DNA from: Clostridioides difficile ATCC 9689 = DSM 1296
GTDB lineage: Bacteria > Bacillota > Clostridia > Peptostreptococcales > Peptostreptococcaceae
Direction of reading: 5' to 3'
DNA length: 64,000 nucleotides
Assembly (NCBI RefSeq): GCF_001077535.1
Contig: NZ_CP011968.1
Span: 1,426,001 to 1,490,000, forward strand
Positions 62,729 to 64,000 of the stretch are shown piece by piece (position 1 is the stretch's first letter; the number at the start of each line of letters is the position of its first letter). Under the pieces are notes generated by a model. That model saw nothing but the letters and a program-made list of their open reading frames with translations, had not been told where the DNA came from and ran no database searches. The position numbers and the translations under genes are program-made.

Positions 62729-63358
62729 TTATTTTTCGTTTTCATATAAAAACATTGGTATAGAATTGTAAATGTGTTGGTCACCAACTACTAAGAGAAT
62801 GTCTCCTTCTAAAAATTCAATATATGGTCCAGGAGATATTATAAGTTCTTCACCTCTTTTAATTGCAACTATTGTAGCACCTGTATTTTGCCAAAATTTA
62901 GTTTGTGCAGCTGTTTGACCAATATATTTGCAATTAGAATTTATGGTGAACTGAACGGGCACTAAAGGATTGATTATTTCAAGTCTGTTAGAATAGTCTA
63001 AAATTTTATTTATAGTATCTAATATTTCATTTTCTAAATTAGATTTAGTATCTATTAAATTATAAAGTGTTGATTTATATGATGATATATTTGTAATATC
63101 TCTATATTTTTTTATAAAAGAAGAAGCTTTGTCTGGAGATAGTACAATAACACCTTTACCCTTTATGCTTTTAACAACGCCAATGTCCTCTAAAATTTTG
63201 ACAGCTCTTCTTATCGTTTCTGGAGATACATTGTATTTACCAGCCAAAACAGAGCGTCCAAATAGTACTGAATCCTCTTGTATTTCACCCGTGTATATTT
63301 TATTTGCAATATCCAACGCTATTTTTTGGTATATTGGCATCGTATAGTTTTTATCCAT
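62729..63358 (-). CDS. GntR-family regulator with TrkA_C ligand domain
   Basis: 209 residues: N-terminal GntR winged helix (MPIYQKIALDIANKIYTGEI; FGRSVLAGKYNVSPETIRRAVKILEDIGVV, to residue about 75), a helical linker, and a C-terminal TrkA_C (RCK_C) domain (about 125-205: LVPVQFTINSNCKYIGQTAAQ, ILLVVGDQ). RCK_C domains often bind cyclic dinucleotides or ions, so a ligand such as c-di-AMP is possible. SD GGGGGAAAA. Two palindromes upstream are candidate operators. Confidence 0.88.
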   Translation of the reverse strand: MDKNYTMPIYQKIALDIANKIYTGEIQEDSVLFGRSVLAGKYNVSPETIRRAVKILEDIGVVKSIKGKGVIVLSPDKASSFIKKYRDITNISSYKSTLYNLIDTKSNLENEILDTINKILDYSNRLEIINPLVPVQFTINSNCKYIGQTAAQTKFWQNTGATIVAIKRGEELIISPGPYIEFLEGDILLVVGDQHIYNSIPMFLYENEK

Positions 63359-63945
63359 TGTTTTTCCCCCAATACAAAATTTATGTTAAAAAAATATATA
63401 ATCTTAACAATACTATTGTATAATTTATAGGTTTATATGTCTACAATATGTACAAATATTGTGCATGTTTTAAAATAATATTTTAACATGCATTTAGTAT
63501 ACATGATTTTATTATACTTAAAACTATATAAAGAATTAATTATAAAAATATAAAGATATTTTACTTACAAAGAATGATAATTATATAGATGAAAGAAACA
63601 AATGAATGAAGAAAAATGATTCTGTCTTGCATATAAAGTGATTAAAAATGAAAAATACTTTAAAAATGAAGGTTAAGGCCCTTATTTTAAGTGAAAATAA
63701 TTAATTATTAACTAAAAAATGGTAAAAAGATTTTTTGAAAAAGAAATACAAATGAATGTTCAATTAAAATAATTGCAAAAATATTCCTTAAATGGTAAAA
63801 TTATATTAATTAAATGCAATAGAATAGTTGCAAAAATAAAATTGAATACAAGTGATAAAATATTTCATGCAATATATAAAATAAACAAAATTTAAAAATT
63901 AAAACTACTTATTCTATCAAAATGTTAGCGAGGAGGGGTCATAAA
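63359..63945. other. 587-base divergent intergenic region between gntR and pxpA
   Basis: AT-rich. It contains two ACAATA/TATTGT palindromes near the gntR end (63407-63419 and 63443-63462) and two copies of TTGCAAAAAT-like sequence (63771-63781 and 63827-63838). No terminator, RNA gene or ORF of note. The SD of pxpA lies at its right end. Confidence 0.5.
63407..63462. promoter_or_regulatory. Candidate GntR operators
   Basis: ACAATA-C-TATTGT (63407-63419) and ACAATAT-N6-ATATTGT (63443-63462) are perfect inverted repeats with the same arm sequence, 50-105 bases upstream of the gntR start. Confidence 0.55.
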
Positions 63946-64000
63946 TTGTATAAAGTAGATTTAAATAGTGATTTAGGAGAAAGTTTTGGAACGTATAAGA
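63946..64000 (+). CDS. pxpA: 5-oxoprolinase subunit A (LamB/YcsF family), 5' end
   Basis: Only the first 18 codons are in the window. TTG start eight bases after GAGGAGGGG. The translation YKVDLNSDLGESFGTYK is the characteristic opening of PxpA, a subunit of the bacterial ATP-dependent 5-oxoprolinase that opens pyroglutamate to glutamate. It probably heads an operon continuing past the window; the divergent GntR-TrkA_C protein is a plausible regulator. Confidence 0.9.
   Translation, partial: MYKVDLNSDLGESFGTYK

Overview
The window is a low-GC Firmicute chromosome, almost certainly Clostridioides difficile. Three things point there: the ancient pnp-ylxY-mlpA-ymxH-dapG-tepA-ftsK-rimO-pgsA-recA-rny gene order; a cprABC lantibiotic-resistance ABC locus followed by its orphan sensor kinase cprK; and a contractile phage-tail operon of the diffocin (R-type bacteriocin) kind inserted among housekeeping genes. 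Many starts were moved downstream of the longest open frame, because the Shine-Dalgarno (SD) sequence lies inside the apparent 5' extension. Those moves are noted entry by entry.

Layout. 1-14.5 kb: the conserved Firmicute block, running from RNA decay (pnp, rny) through sporulation-linked genes (ylxY, mlpA, ymxH, dapG, tepA), a DNA translocase, tRNA selenation (mnmH), ribosome modification (rimO), phospholipid synthesis (pgsA) and an SOS-type recA promoter. 15-33 kb: mostly single-gene units, including a divergent UvrD-like ATPase, lepB, uppP, a degenerate XerC/D-like protein, purB, a MarR regulator, an aminotransferase, a GalT-like enzyme, exonuclease III, a DEDDh exonuclease, a 632-residue glutamine synthetase, a UgtP-like glycosyltransferase, and a padR-DUF1700-DUF4097 envelope-response operon. 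33-37 kb: cprABC and cprK. 37-42 kb: pyridoxal kinase, an exported amidase-domain protein, a cold-shock protein, a CBS-pair protein with a hairpin-rich leader, a signal-less parvulin and a small membrane protein.

42-55 kb: a tail-like particle locus. Divergent Xre regulators and an ImmA-like protein flank an AGAACA-type operator array. Next come an ArpU-like activator candidate, then tail terminator, sheath, tube, a frameshifting assembly chaperone, tape measure, baseplate/hub genes and a short fibre gene. No capsid, portal, terminase, holin, endolysin or large receptor-binding gene follows.

55-64 kb: paralogous Xre repressors with near-identical operators, an unusual MFS transporter carrying a long extracytoplasmic coiled-coil insert next to its TetR regulator, glpK, a GntR-TrkA_C regulator, and the first codons of pxpA.

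Observations most worth following up: (1) two promoters 11.6 kb apart, one for uppP and one for padR, share the same -35, the same -10, the same 17-bp spacing and the same dyad in the spacer, which predicts that the PadR protein co-regulates undecaprenyl-pyrophosphate recycling; (2) a textbook -1 frameshift cassette (A AAA AAC plus a bipartite stem) in the tail chaperone; (3) a hub-3D-NlpC/P60 fusion protein that has no canonical start codon; (4) an apparently lysis-less, receptor-binding-protein-less tail cluster.
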